DNA of 64,000 bases. It comes from Streptomyces pluripotens (GTDB lineage Bacteria; Actinomycetota; Actinomycetes; Streptomycetales; Streptomycetaceae). Shown piece by piece: positions 29,999-38,803 of the stretch (the stretch's first letter is position 1; the number at the start of each line of letters is the position of its first letter). The notes beneath the pieces are model-generated. The model saw only the letters and a list, made by a program, of their open reading frames with translations, was not told where the DNA came from and did not search any database. The translations under genes and the position numbers were made by a program. The DNA is taken from positions 6,696,001-6,760,000 of the forward strand of contig NZ_CP021080.1 in assembly GCF_000802245.2 (NCBI RefSeq), given 5' to 3'.

Positions 29999-30793
29999 AT
30001 GATGGGACCAGCACACTCACTGTCGGGGGCCGCGGCCTGGCTCGGCGTCGGAGCGGCCGTCGCCGCAGCAGGGCACCCGATGCCCTGGCCGGTCCTCCTC
30101 TCCGGCGCCTTGATCTGCGCCGGTGCTGCGCTTGCCCCGGACCTCGACCACAAGGCGGCCACCATCTCGCGCGCCTTCGGGCCGGTCTCCCGCTGGCTCT
30201 GCGAGATCGTGGACAAACTGTCGTACGCGGTCTACAAGGCGACCAGGAAACAGGGGGACCCACGCCGTTCCGGAGGTCACCGCACGCTGACGCACACATG
30301 GTTGTGGGCGGTACTGATCGGCGCAGGCTGTTCCGCGATCGCGGTCACAGGTGGCCGCTGGGCGGTGTTGGCGGTCCTCTTCGTGCACATGGTGCTGGCG
30401 ATCGAGGGCCTGCTGTGGCGTGCGGCACGTGGCTCCAGCAGCGACGTCCTGGTCTGGCTGCTGGCAGCGACCAGCGCGTGGATCCTCGCGGGGGTGCTGG
30501 ACAAGCCAGGCCATGGCTCCGACTGGCTGTTCACCGCGCCCGGGCAGGAGTACCTGTGGCTGGGCCTGCCGATCCTGCTGGGCGCACTGGTGCACGACAT
30601 CGGGGACGCGCTGACCGTGTCCGGCTGCCCGATCCTCTGGCCGATCCCGGTGGGCCGCAAGCGCTGGTACCCCTTGGGGCCGCCGAAGGCGATGCGGTTC
30701 CGGGCGGGCAGCTGGGTCGAGCTGAGGGTACTCATGCCTGTGTTCATGCTGCTGGGTGGAGTGGGGGGTGTGGCGGCCCTCAACGTGATCTGA
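29999..30793 (+). CDS. membrane-bound metal-dependent hydrolase (YdjM/DUF457-like)
   Basis: This is a 264-residue membrane protein. The first residues MMGPAHSLSGAAAWLG and DLDHKAATISRAFG plus GHRTLTHTWL are the conserved His/Asp pattern of the LexA-regulated YdjM-like family. About five hydrophobic segments follow (VLLSGALICAGAAL, VLIGAGCSAIAV, WAVLAVLFVHMVLAIEG, LGLPILLGALVHDIGDAL, FMLLGGVGGVAAL). Function in this family is poorly known. Start is one of two adjacent ATGs; the first at 29999 is given. It is divergent from the helicase. Confidence 0.85.
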   Translation: MMGPAHSLSGAAAWLGVGAAVAAAGHPMPWPVLLSGALICAGAALAPDLDHKAATISRAFGPVSRWLCEIVDKLSYAVYKATRKQGDPRRSGGHRTLTHTWLWAVLIGAGCSAIAVTGGRWAVLAVLFVHMVLAIEGLLWRAARGSSSDVLVWLLAATSAWILAGVLDKPGHGSDWLFTAPGQEYLWLGLPILLGALVHDIGDALTVSGCPILWPIPVGRKRWYPLGPPKAMRFRAGSWVELRVLMPVFMLLGGVGGVAALNVI

Positions 30794-30862
30794 CCCTACG
30801 AACCCCAGACGGGGCGCCGCACGTCCCGAGTTGTCACGGGCTACCCGGGCTTCCGCTCCGGG

Positions 30863-31147
30863 TCAGGTCGCCTCGCCCGACTCCGCCCGGCCGTACCGGC
30901 GCTCGAACCGGGCGACGCGGCCCTCGGCGTCCACCGTTCGGGCCCTGCCCGTGTAGATTCGGGCCCTGCCCGTGTAGAAGGGATGACTCTCGGAGGAGAT
31001 CTCCACGTCGATCACCGGGTAGGTGTGGCCGTCGTCCCACTCAATCGTCTGCTGGCTCTGCGCCGTGGACCGGGTGAGGAAGGCGTATCCGGCGGCGCGG
31101 TCGCGGAAGACCACGGGGTGGTAGCTGGGCTGCTTGTCCTGCTGCAC
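30863..31147 (-). CDS. rpmE2: type B (zinc-free) ribosomal protein L31 with internal duplication
   Basis: This is a 94-residue L31 paralogue. It begins [20 protein letters not shown] from a GTG with AGGAG five bases upstream. The zinc cysteines of type A L31 are absent, so it is the form made under zinc shortage, normally under Zur control. The conserved [21 protein letters not shown] region is interrupted: [16 protein letters not shown] holds a repeated seven-residue unit encoded by a perfect 21-bp tandem duplication (30937-30978). The reading frame stays intact. I saw no clear Zur box before the start. Confidence 0.9.
   Translation of the reverse strand: MQQDKQPSYHPVVFRDRAAGYAFLTRSTAQSQQTIEWDDGHTYPVIDVEISSESHPFYTGRARIYTGRARTVDAEGRVARFERRYGRAESGEAT
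30937..30978. repeat. perfect 21-bp tandem duplication inside rpmE2
   Basis: The 21-mer beginning TTCGGGCCCTGCC at 30937-30957 recurs without a change at 30958-30978. It adds seven residues to L31 without shifting frame. Confidence 0.9.
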
Positions 31148-31187
31148 GGCGGCTCCTCGTGCCGGTGGTCGGGCAGGGGCGTGCGGG

Positions 31188-31658
31188 TCAGCCGGACGAG
31201 GAATCGTCGTCGACGATGTGCATGGCGGCCTCCTCCGCGGAGGCGGCGGCACCGTCGATGCCGACGTCGGTGGCGACGAGGGCGGCTTCCTCGTCCTCGT
31301 GAGCTCCCTCATCAGGAGCCACCAGCCGACCCGAGCGGAGGCCACCGACCTCGTTGTCGAGGAGTTCGCCGTCGGTGCCGTCGCAGTCACCGATGCCGTC
31401 GCCTGCGGGCGTGGCGAGGTCAGGCAGCTCTTCGGCCAGACGCTGGTCCAGGGTCTCGCCCGCCTTGCGTTCGGTAGCCGTCACCCCCACGTGTTCCACC
31501 GCCCACGGCCGCTCAGGAGGGGACCAGCCGCGGTCGAGCGGGTCAGCGACGCCGTCGGAGTCCAGCGTGTCCTCGGCGTCGAGCACCCCTGTGTCCTCCC
31601 GAACCTCCGAGGGATCGGGCTGATAGACGTCGTCCCCCCAACCGTCGGCGCTGTCCAC
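31188..31658 (-). CDS. DUF5709 domain protein
   Basis: This is a 156-residue acidic protein, rich in Asp, Glu, Gly and Ala, matching the actinobacterial DUF5709 pattern: [45 protein letters not shown] and EEAAMHIV. No signal or membrane segment. A GGAGG five bases before the GTG at 31658 decides the start, although the frame is open much further. It lies 40 bases upstream of rpmE2 on the same strand and might be cotranscribed. Function unknown. Confidence 0.8.
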   Translation of the reverse strand: MDSADGWGDDVYQPDPSEVREDTGVLDAEDTLDSDGVADPLDRGWSPPERPWAVEHVGVTATERKAGETLDQRLAEELPDLATPAGDGIGDCDGTDGELLDNEVGGLRSGRLVAPDEGAHEDEEAALVATDVGIDGAAASAEEAAMHIVDDDSSSG

Positions 31659-32475
31659 GAGTACCTCCAGGTGGTGAGGACGGCCGCGCACCCCGAAACG
31701 GGTGGCGGGCCGCCGGCATGCCCGAGACGGGTACGCCGCGCGAACCGGTGGCGTTCCCGGGCGCTTCCCGAAGCGGTGCCGATTTCCAGACTTCCACCCC
31801 GACTCGGGACCGCGCAACGCCACGGGCCCCGCTCGGGGCCCGTGCCACCGTGCAGGGCCGCACCGGGCACCCCGGGCGCCGACCGGCGCAGGCGGGCTGT
31901 TGTACGCCCCGCATGACGACACAGCCCGGGCGTTCCCCGGTCCCCTGCCCCCTCCGTCGCCCGCTCGGGCCGGGGGCACCTCGCCCGAGCCGAGCAATGT
32001 CGTCATGACGGGGCGCGGAATGACGGGGTGCGGATCGGCAGCCGGGGCTCAGGCCCCGCCTCGCCGGGCGAACCCACCCGCTCCGCGGGCGAGGGTGAAC
32101 GCCTCGGCCTTCGGTCACAGCCCGGCCACCGGGGGTGGGGGACGGCGAAGAACCGAGCCCAAAGCCCCCGGTGTCCGGGTTCGACCGATGTGTACGAGGC
32201 ATCGTTGCGAGGTGGGCCGGTTCACCGGAGAACACCGTCCCGCGCGGTCGGCGGCACGTGGTCGGCACGTCGACCGGGCGCTATCGGCTGTACGGCTCGT
32301 CCGGCTGCCACGACCACTCGCTGACCAGCGTTCAAGGAGTGGTCGAGGAGGACCGCATCCGCTGCTGAGCCGGGTGGCGCGGGTAGCGTGCGGAGTGTGC
32401 CGCGAACCGCCGCGGCTGCGGGCACGGGCTCCCCGCACGTACACCGCGTCCCGCTCCGCACGCAGCGCACAGCCG
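31659..32475. other. interval without a supported gene
   Basis: About 815 bases. Long frames exist on both strands but their products are Arg/Pro/Gly-rich and motif-free. It contains the 11-bp palindrome at 31821. A plus-strand stretch near 32135-32368 is open but unassignable. Confidence 0.35.
31821..31844. terminator. near-perfect palindrome, possible terminator
   Basis: CACGGGCCCCG, two bases, then CGGGGCCCGTG: an 11-bp perfect palindrome able to fold as a very stable hairpin or act as a binding site. No T tract and no gene ending next to it, so role uncertain. Confidence 0.4.
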
Positions 32476-32925
32476 TCAACAGGGCTGGACGGCATCCCCG
32501 TCGATCAGTGTGTCCAGCAGCACGCCGAGCACCTGGCGTTCCTTCTCCGTCAACGGAGCGAGAATCTCCTCGGCGGCGGAACGGCGTGCGCCGCGCAGCT
32601 CGCGCAGGGTCGCGCGCCCCTCGTCCGTCAGCTCGATCCGGGTCACGCGCCGGTTCGCCGGATCGGGCGCCCGGCGCACCTTGCCGCTCGCCTCCAGCCC
32701 GTCGACCAGCGTCGTCACCGCGCGCGGTACGACCTCGAGGCGCTCGGCGAGGTCGGCCATGCGCGGGGGCGAGCCGTAGTGCGCGAGGGTGCGCAGCAGC
32801 CGGGACTGCGCCGGGGTGACGTCCAGGTCGCGCTGTGTCATGTGGCGCTTCTGGATGCGGTGCACCCGGCGGGTGAGCCGCAGCAACTGCTCGGCGAGCA
32901 GGCCGTCGGGGTCAGGGGTGGTCAT
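32476..32925 (-). CDS. MarR-family transcriptional regulator
   Basis: This is a 149-residue MarR regulator. The winged helix-turn-helix is at residues 38-95 (TPAQSRLLRTLAHYG, MADLAERLEVVPRAVTTLVDGLE, DPANRRVTRIELTDEGRATL). It faces away from the ABC exporter gene, and the 110-bp space between them carries an inverted repeat fitting a MarR operator. It should repress itself and the exporter until a ligand, perhaps the exported drug, binds. Confidence 0.92.
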   Translation of the reverse strand: MTTPDPDGLLAEQLLRLTRRVHRIQKRHMTQRDLDVTPAQSRLLRTLAHYGSPPRMADLAERLEVVPRAVTTLVDGLEASGKVRRAPDPANRRVTRIELTDEGRATLRELRGARRSAAEEILAPLTEKERQVLGVLLDTLIDGDAVQPC

Positions 32926-32948
32926 GCGGGAACAATATCAGGATGCCA

Positions 32949-32975
32949 TTCATTGTGAGTATAGGTAACAATGAA
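32949..32975. promoter_or_regulatory. MarR operator (inverted repeat)
   Basis: TTCATTGT (32949-32956) and ACAATGAA (32968-32975) are perfect inverted repeats 11 bases apart, in the centre of the spacer between the divergent marR and ABC exporter genes. The A/T-rich spacer GAGTATAGGTA could hold a -10 element. This is the expected form of a MarR-dimer site. Confidence 0.75.
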
Positions 32976-33035
32976 CTCAGGTCCGTCCGTCGTCGGCCTG
33001 CCCTGACCGGCGTCCGCTCACTTCCGTAGGAGCCC

Positions 33036-34838
33036 ATGCATCCCGATCGTGAACCCTCCTGGACCCCGCCTGCCGATGCCGGGGAGCATCCGCGGCAGGT
33101 GCGCCGCATCCTGAGCCTCTTCCGCCCCTATCGTGGACGACTTGCGATCGTCGGCCTCCTGGTCGGCGCGTCCTCGCTGGTCTCGGTGGCCACACCGTTC
33201 CTCCTGAAGGAGACGCTGGACGTCGCGATCCCGCAGGGCCGCACCGGTCTGCTGAGCCTGCTTGCGCTCGGCATGATCCTCAGCGCCGTCCTCTCCAGTG
33301 TCTTCGGCGTGCTGCAGACGCTGATCTCGACCACCGTCGGCCAGCGCGTCATGCACGACCTGCGCACCGCCGTCTACGGCCGGCTGCAGCGCATGTCACT
33401 GGCCTTCTTCACCCGCACCCGCACCGGTGAGGTGCAGTCCCGCATCGCCAACGACATCGGTGGGATGCAGGCGACCGTCACCTCCACCGCGACCTCCCTG
33501 GTCTCCAACGCCACCAGCGTCGTGGCCACGATCGTGGCGATGGTCGCCCTCGACTGGCGGCTCACGATCGTGTCGCTGCTCCTGCTGCCGGTGTTCGTGT
33601 GGGTCAGCCGCCGCGTCGGCAGGGAGCGGAAGAGGATCACCACGCAGCGGCAGAACCAAATGGCGGCGATGGCCGCGACCGTCACCGAGTCGCTCTCCGT
33701 CAGCGGCATCCTGCTCGGCCGCACCATGGGGCGCTCCGACTCCCTCACCGCCTCCTTCTCCGAGGAGTCCGAGCGTCTGGTCGGACTGGAGGTGAGGTCG
33801 AACATGGCCGGCCGCTGGCGCATGGCCGTGATCACGATCGTCATGGCCGCGATGCCTGCCGTCATCTACTGGACCGCCGGCCTCGCTCTTCAGCTCGGCG
33901 GGCCCGAGGTCTCCCTCGGTACCATCGTCGCCTTCGTCTCGCTCCAGCAAGGCCTGTTCCGCCCTGCCGTGAGCCTCCTCGCCACTGGTGTCCAGGTGCA
34001 GACCTCGCTCGCACTCTTCCAGCGCATCTTCGAGTATCTGGACCTGCCCATCGACATCACCGAGCGCGACCAGCCCGTCCATCTCGACCGGATCAAGGGC
34101 GAAGTGCGCTTCCAGGACGTTGAGTTCCGCTACGACGGCAAGGGCGGACCGGTGCTCGACGGCATAGACCTCGTCGTCCCGGCCGGCGGCAGCCTCGCCG
34201 TCGTCGGGTCGACCGGCGCCGGTAAGTCCACGCTCGGCCATCTGGTGCCCCGCCTCTACGACGTCACCGGCGGTCGCGTCACCCTGGACGGCGTGGACGT
34301 CCGCGACCTCGACTTCGACACCCTCGCCCGCGCGGTTGGCGTCGTCTCGCAGGAGACGTACCTCTTCCATGCCTCGGTCGCCGAGAACCTCCGCTTCGCC
34401 AAGCCGGACGCCACCGAAGAGGAGCTGCACTCGGCCGCCAAGGCAGCGCAGATCCACGACCACATAGCCGCACTGCCCGACGGCTACGACACGGTCGTCG
34501 GGGAACGCGGTCACCGATTTTCCGGCGGCGAGAAGCAGCGCCTCGCCATAGCCCGGACCATCCTGCGCGACCCGCCGGTCCTCATCCTCGACGAGGCGAC
34601 CAGTGCGCTCGACACCCGGACGGAAGCGGCCGTCCAGCAGGCCATCGACGCCCTGTCCGCCGGACGTACGACCCTCACCATCGCCCATCGCCTGTCCACC
34701 GTTCGAGGTGCTGATCAGATCGTGGTGCTGGATTCCGGGCGAGTTGCCGAGCGCGGCACGCACCAGGAGTTGTTGGAAGAGGGCGGGCGCTACGCGGCTC
34801 TGGTGCGCAGGGACGCGCGGCTGGAATCGGTCGCCTGA
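33036..34838 (+). CDS. ABC multidrug exporter (fused permease/ATPase)
   Basis: This is a 600-residue half-transporter of the MsbA/LmrA type. Six transmembrane helices cover about residues 35-310 (IVGLLVGASSLVSVATPFLL, LLALGMILSAVLSSVFGVL, VVATIVAMVALDW, IVSLLLLPVFVWV, MAVITIVMAAMPAVIYW). The ATPase has Walker A GSTGAGKST, Q loop VVSQETYLF, signature FSGGEKQRL, Walker B VLILDEATSALD and the switch His in TIAHRLSTVR. It acts as a homodimer or heterodimer in the membrane. It is paired with the divergent MarR gene, which points to drug export. Confidence 0.93.
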   Translation: MHPDREPSWTPPADAGEHPRQVRRILSLFRPYRGRLAIVGLLVGASSLVSVATPFLLKETLDVAIPQGRTGLLSLLALGMILSAVLSSVFGVLQTLISTTVGQRVMHDLRTAVYGRLQRMSLAFFTRTRTGEVQSRIANDIGGMQATVTSTATSLVSNATSVVATIVAMVALDWRLTIVSLLLLPVFVWVSRRVGRERKRITTQRQNQMAAMAATVTESLSVSGILLGRTMGRSDSLTASFSEESERLVGLEVRSNMAGRWRMAVITIVMAAMPAVIYWTAGLALQLGGPEVSLGTIVAFVSLQQGLFRPAVSLLATGVQVQTSLALFQRIFEYLDLPIDITERDQPVHLDRIKGEVRFQDVEFRYDGKGGPVLDGIDLVVPAGGSLAVVGSTGAGKSTLGHLVPRLYDVTGGRVTLDGVDVRDLDFDTLARAVGVVSQETYLFHASVAENLRFAKPDATEEELHSAAKAAQIHDHIAALPDGYDTVVGERGHRFSGGEKQRLAIARTILRDPPVLILDEATSALDTRTEAAVQQAIDALSAGRTTLTIAHRLSTVRGADQIVVLDSGRVAERGTHQELLEEGGRYAALVRRDARLESVA

Positions 34839-34973
34839 AGTCGGGAGGGCGAGCCGGAGTCGGAATCGGACGCGGAACCGGCCCATCGGTACTGGTCGCA
34901 GTCCAGCTGACCTTCCAGCCGACAAACTGAAGATATGCCGGGTTTATGGCGATATGCGTATTACCGTGCCCGC

Positions 34974-35870
34974 ATGCAGATGAACATTCCGCCGCGGAAC
35001 ACGATCCGACTGACGCGCCGGGGCAGACTCGCCCTCGTCGTGGCCGGCACCGTCGTGGCCGGCACCGCCGTGGCGGTGCCGTTGCTGACGCTGGGCAGCG
35101 GCCACGACGAGGCGAAGCCCGCCACCCTCGTCATTCCGGAGGGCTGGCGCGCGAGCCAGGTCTACGACGCGGTCGACACAGCACTGAAGCTGCCACCGGG
35201 CAGTACCCGCAAGTCCATCGGCAAGGCCGGACTGAAGCTGCCGAACGACGCCGAGGGCAACCCCGAGGGCTACCTCTTCCCAGCGACATATCCACTGCGC
35301 AAGGGGGAAACCCCCGAGAGTCTGCTGCGGTTCATGGTCGATACCGCTAACAAGAAGTTCAATGCGGCACCGGTCGCCGCCGGGGCGCAGTACCACTCCA
35401 TGAACGTCTACCAAGCCGTCACCATCGCGAGCATCGTCCAGGCCGAGGCCGCGACGAAGGCGGACATGGGCAAGGTCGCTCGGGTCATCTTCAACCGGCT
35501 GGATCGCGGCATGCCGCTGCAGATGGATTCGACCATCAACTACGCGCTGCACCGCAGCACCATCCGCACCAGCCAGGACGACACCCGCATCGAGAGCCCG
35601 TACAACTCCTACCAACGCATGGGCCTGCCGCCCACACCCATCGGCAACCCCGGGGAGGAGGCGATGCGCGCCGTTCTCGATCCGCCCTCCGGCGAGTGGC
35701 TGTACTTCGTCACGGTCAAGCCCGGCGACACCCGCTTCACCACCGACTACGCGGCCCACATGCGCAACGTGGCGGAGTTCAACGCCCTGCACCAGCCCAC
35801 GGGACAGGCGCAACCGCCGAGCCGGAGCCCGCGTCAGTCCACCGCCTCCCCGCAACCGGTAGGCCACTGA
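34974..35870 (+). CDS. MltG-like endolytic transglycosylase (YceG), short paralogue
   Basis: This 298-residue protein has one N-terminal membrane anchor (LALVVAGTVVAGTAVAVPLL) and an extracellular YceG domain. GYLFPATYPLRKGETPESLL, TIASIVQAEAATKADMGKVA (catalytic Glu in QAEA) and VIFNRLDRGMPLQMDSTINYAL are the MltG signature, as is IESPYNSYQRMGLPPTPIGNPG. It should cut nascent glycan strands. The canonical actinobacterial MltG is longer and sits beside aroE; this one stands alone, so it is a second copy. ATGs at 34935, 34974 and 34980 are in frame; 34974 is used. Confidence 0.88.
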   Translation: MQMNIPPRNTIRLTRRGRLALVVAGTVVAGTAVAVPLLTLGSGHDEAKPATLVIPEGWRASQVYDAVDTALKLPPGSTRKSIGKAGLKLPNDAEGNPEGYLFPATYPLRKGETPESLLRFMVDTANKKFNAAPVAAGAQYHSMNVYQAVTIASIVQAEAATKADMGKVARVIFNRLDRGMPLQMDSTINYALHRSTIRTSQDDTRIESPYNSYQRMGLPPTPIGNPGEEAMRAVLDPPSGEWLYFVTVKPGDTRFTTDYAAHMRNVAEFNALHQPTGQAQPPSRSPRQSTASPQPVGH

Positions 35871-35882
35871 ACCGACGGGGCG

Positions 35883-36968
35883 TCACACAGTGACCGGTTC
35901 CCCGGCCAGCAGCCGCCTGATGTCCCGGACGGCCTTACGCCCGGCCCGGTTGGCGCCGACGGAGCTGGCCGAGGGGCCGTAGCCGACGAGGTGGACACGC
36001 GGGTCCGCGACGGCGCGGGTACCCTCCACCCGGATGCCGCCACCTGGCTCGCGCAGCCGCAGCGGAGCCAGGTGGTCGAGCGCGGCCCGGAACCCGGTCG
36101 CCCACAGGATCACATCGGCTGCGACGTACCGGTCGTGCCGTCCGTCGCGCCACGCCACGCCGTCCGGAGTGATCCTGTCGAACATCGGCCGGCGGACCAG
36201 GACTCCGTCCGCGAGTCCCTGCCGGACCGCCTCATTGAGAGGCAGCCCGGTGACCGAGACCACACTGCGCGGCGGCAGGCCCTGGCGTACCCGTTCTTCC
36301 ACCAGCGCGACCGCAGAACGGCCCGCCTCCTCGTCGAACGGCTCCTCTCGGAACACCGGTGGCCTCCGGGTGACCCAGAAGGTCTCTGCCGCGTACGGGG
36401 CCAGCTCCAGCACATGCTGGGTGCCTGAGGCGCCGCCGCCGACCACCACGACCCGCTGGCCGGCGAACTCCTCCGGCCCGGCGTACTGCGCGGTGTGCAG
36501 TTGCCGCCCGCGGAAGGTTTCCTGGCCGGGGTAGCGGGGCCAGAACGGGCGGTCCCAGGTACCCGTCGAGTTGATCAGCGCCCGCGTCGACCAGCTGCCG
36601 GCCGAGGTCTCGACGAGCAGCCGCCCACCGTCCCCCTCACGCACCGACCGTACGTCGACCGGGCGCCGCACCCGCAAGTCGAAGGTGCGCTCGTACCGTT
36701 CGAAGTACTCCTGGACGACCTCGGCCGAGGGGCGCGCCGGGTCGGCGTCCGCCAGCTCCATGCCGGGCAGCGCGTGCATCCCGTGCACCTTGCCGTAGGT
36801 CAGCGAGGGCCACCGGAACTGCCAGGCGCCGCCCGGCCCGGGCGAGTGGTCCAGCACCACGAAACCGTGGTCCGGTCGGTTACCGACCCGGCGCAGGTGA
36901 TAGGCGCTGGACAAGCCCGCCTGCCCGGCGCCTATGACGACAACCTCGACCTCACGCAATTCGTTCAC
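35883..36968 (-). CDS. flavin-dependent monooxygenase (FMO/BVMO-like)
   Basis: This is a 361-residue class B flavoprotein. VVVIGAGQAGLSSAYHLRRVG is the FAD-binding Rossmann motif, VVVVGGGASGTQHVLEL the NADPH motif, and VILWATGFRAAL the ATG motif. The FMO identifying FxGxxxHxxxY form is altered here to FRGRQLHTAQYAG. It probably oxygenates a small amine, sulfide or ketone. It converges on the mltG-like gene with a 12-base gap and diverges from yjbQ. Confidence 0.87.
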   Translation of the reverse strand: MNELREVEVVVIGAGQAGLSSAYHLRRVGNRPDHGFVVLDHSPGPGGAWQFRWPSLTYGKVHGMHALPGMELADADPARPSAEVVQEYFERYERTFDLRVRRPVDVRSVREGDGGRLLVETSAGSWSTRALINSTGTWDRPFWPRYPGQETFRGRQLHTAQYAGPEEFAGQRVVVVGGGASGTQHVLELAPYAAETFWVTRRPPVFREEPFDEEAGRSAVALVEERVRQGLPPRSVVSVTGLPLNEAVRQGLADGVLVRRPMFDRITPDGVAWRDGRHDRYVAADVILWATGFRAALDHLAPLRLREPGGGIRVEGTRAVADPRVHLVGYGPSASSVGANRAGRKAVRDIRRLLAGEPVTV

Positions 36969-37062
36969 GGTTGAACCAACAAGGGGTGATGCGGATATCT
37001 TCCCCGGGGTTCAGGCCGGACGGCAGTCGGCGGGGGTCCGCTCCATGGGCCAGGATGGGGCC

Positions 37063-37485
37063 ATGCCAGATGCCTTCACCACCCGAACGCTTTCCGTCTC
37101 CACCGGTGCCCGGGAGCGGGTCGTCGACCTCACCGGGGGCTGTGAGGAGTTCCTACGGGAGGCCGCGAGCGGTCGCGACGGCCTGCTGAACCTCTTCGTC
37201 CCGCACGCCACCGCGGGCATCGCCATCATCGAGACGGGCTCCGGCAGCGACGACGACCTGCTGGCGGCCCTGCACACTCTGCTGCCCGCCGACGACCGCT
37301 GGCAGCACCGGCACGGCAGCCCCGGCCATGGCCGCGACCACGTTCTGCCAGCCATCGTTCCGCCCCACGCGACCCTCCCGGTGATCGGCGGACGTCTGGC
37401 CCTGGGCACCTGGCAGTCCGTGTGCCTGGTGGACACGAACAGGGATAATCCCGACCGTCGGGTGCGGCTGAGCTTCCTGGGCTGA
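37063..37485 (+). CDS. YjbQ/UPF0047 family protein
   Basis: This is a 140-residue protein of the YjbQ family (secondary thiamine-phosphate synthase). NLFVPHATAGIAIIETGSGSD, HRHGSPGHGRDHVLPAIVPP, and GTWQSVCLVDTN carry the conserved metal-site-like His and Glu/Asp residues. GGGG precedes the ATG at 37063. It is divergent from the flavoprotein. The physiological role is not settled. Confidence 0.88.
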   Translation: MPDAFTTRTLSVSTGARERVVDLTGGCEEFLREAASGRDGLLNLFVPHATAGIAIIETGSGSDDDLLAALHTLLPADDRWQHRHGSPGHGRDHVLPAIVPPHATLPVIGGRLALGTWQSVCLVDTNRDNPDRRVRLSFLG

Positions 37486-37697
37486 GCAAGTCGGTCAGGA
37501 TCGTCCTGGGTGTGGCCGCCACATATCCTGAACACCGGCTACTCGATGCGCGACAGGGGCAAACTCCTCGTCTCCTACGGCCATCAGGGCGTCCGGAACC
37601 TGGACCACCCGAACGAATGCAGATGCTCCGTCCCGACAGTCGCAGCTGGGGCCGGTGTCCGCGTCTCGGACCCCGGCTTGCATGCGGCCGGTGCGGA

Positions 37698-38204
37698 TCA
37701 GCCGAGGCTGAGGTGGATTACTTCGTCCTTGACCGGGACGAGGCAGTGGCTTTCACCGCAGGCTCCGTAGCTGACGACCACGTCGGCCTGGTGGGGGCCT
37801 GTCTGGCGGACCGGCAGGGTGAAGGTCACCGGCCCGTTCGGGTAGACCGGGAGTTCGGTGGTGAGCCCTGCGGGTCGAAGGAGGAGGGTCGAGCGGTTCG
37901 CCGTCGGTTTGCCCGTAGCGGTGAGGTCTCCCTCGACGGAAAGTCTGGTCGGGATCCCCAATCCGTCGATGCCCTGCGCGGGAAGGTCGATGCTGTAGAG
38001 GTGGAATCCGGGCTGCTGCGGGCTGAAGGTCGCCTGCATCCGGCGTTGGCCGTTGGCTGGTGGGAGAAGGGTGACCGTGACGGTGACCCCGTTTGCCGTG
38101 GCGCGCGCTGTTGGCGCGGGGGACTGGCGTGCTTCGCATCCACCGAGCAAGAGGACCCCCGCTGCGGCCCCCACCACGACGCTGCACCACGATGGGGACT
38201 TCAC
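37698..38204 (-). CDS. lipoprotein resembling the N-terminal (alpha) domain of DsbD
   Basis: This is a 168-residue lipoprotein: signal VVVGAAAGVLLLGGCEARQ with lipobox LLGGC. The mature part is an immunoglobulin-like beta domain with GFHLYSIDLPAQGIDGLG and, at the end, VSYGACGESHCLVPVKDEV, like the DsbD-alpha redox loop (two Cys, here C-x4-C). Its GTG at 38204 overlaps the TGA of the thioredoxin lipoprotein by four bases, so they are translationally coupled. No transmembrane DsbD-beta domain is near. Assignment is by motif. Confidence 0.65.
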   Translation of the reverse strand: MKSPSWCSVVVGAAAGVLLLGGCEARQSPAPTARATANGVTVTVTLLPPANGQRRMQATFSPQQPGFHLYSIDLPAQGIDGLGIPTRLSVEGDLTATGKPTANRSTLLLRPAGLTTELPVYPNGPVTFTLPVRQTGPHQADVVVSYGACGESHCLVPVKDEVIHLSLG

Positions 38205-38803
38205 TGGTGTCCGGTGGGCGCCCAGTGGGTCAGGAAGGCCCTGACCTGGCCCGGGTTCATGGAGCGGGCGTTGGCGAAGCTGCCGTCGTTGGTCGTGGTC
38301 CGCAGGACACCGTTCGACTTCAAGACCACCAGAGCCGGGATCCCGCTGGTGCGAAGGTTGACGTAGTGACTGGCGAGGTCGAGGTTGTGGTTGAACTGGC
38401 CGACGTCGACGGCAACCACGATGTAGTCCTTCTTCAGCAGGGGCTCGACCTGTGGCGAGTGGAACATCACGTCCAGTACCCGGCAGTCGGGGCACCAGTT
38501 GGCGCCGAAGTCGATGAGAACCTCTCGATGGTCCTTGGCGGCCTCGGTGAGCGCGGCCTGGATGTCCGCTTTCGCGTTGCGCGCGGCGTCGTAACTGTCG
38601 GGGATGTTCTGACCGGTGGCCGGAGTCCTCACGGAGGAGGGACTGTCGCTGGCCAAGGCTGTCCTGGAAGGCGTTGCCGCCGTGGTGGAAGGAGTCGTCG
38701 CCGGGGAGGCCGGTGCCTGCGCCGTGGTACTGCTTGCAGCGCATCCTGCGGTGAGCGCGACTGCTGCTATGGCCGTCGTCATCCCGAGGCGTATGCGACG
38801 CAT
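38201..38803 (-). CDS. thioredoxin-fold lipoprotein with CPDC active site
   Basis: This is a 200-residue lipoprotein. The signal ends VALTAGCAAS (lipobox TAGC), followed by a Thr/Ser/Pro/Ala linker, residues 25-65. The thioredoxin domain has VLIDFGANWCPDCRVLDVMF (redox CPDC) and the cis-Pro loop SGIPALVVLKSNG. It most resembles the gamma domain of DsbD. ATG at 38803 with GAGAGGGG upstream. It heads an operon with the DsbD-alpha-like lipoprotein. Disulfide handling outside the membrane is inferred. Confidence 0.85.
   Translation of the reverse strand: MRRIRLGMTTAIAAVALTAGCAASSTTAQAPASPATTPSTTAATPSRTALASDSPSSVRTPATGQNIPDSYDAARNAKADIQAALTEAAKDHREVLIDFGANWCPDCRVLDVMFHSPQVEPLLKKDYIVVAVDVGQFNHNLDLASHYVNLRTSGIPALVVLKSNGVLRTTTNDGSFANARSMNPGQVRAFLTHWAPTGHQ

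Noticed and set aside
32160..32210. tRNA-like GGGTTCGACC stretch
   Set aside because: No acceptor or anticodon stem can be formed around it, so it is chance similarity to a T-arm.
31702..32958. 418-codon plus-strand frame upstream of the ABC exporter
   Set aside because: Arg/Pro-rich, crosses the marR gene in antisense, no ribosome site or domain.
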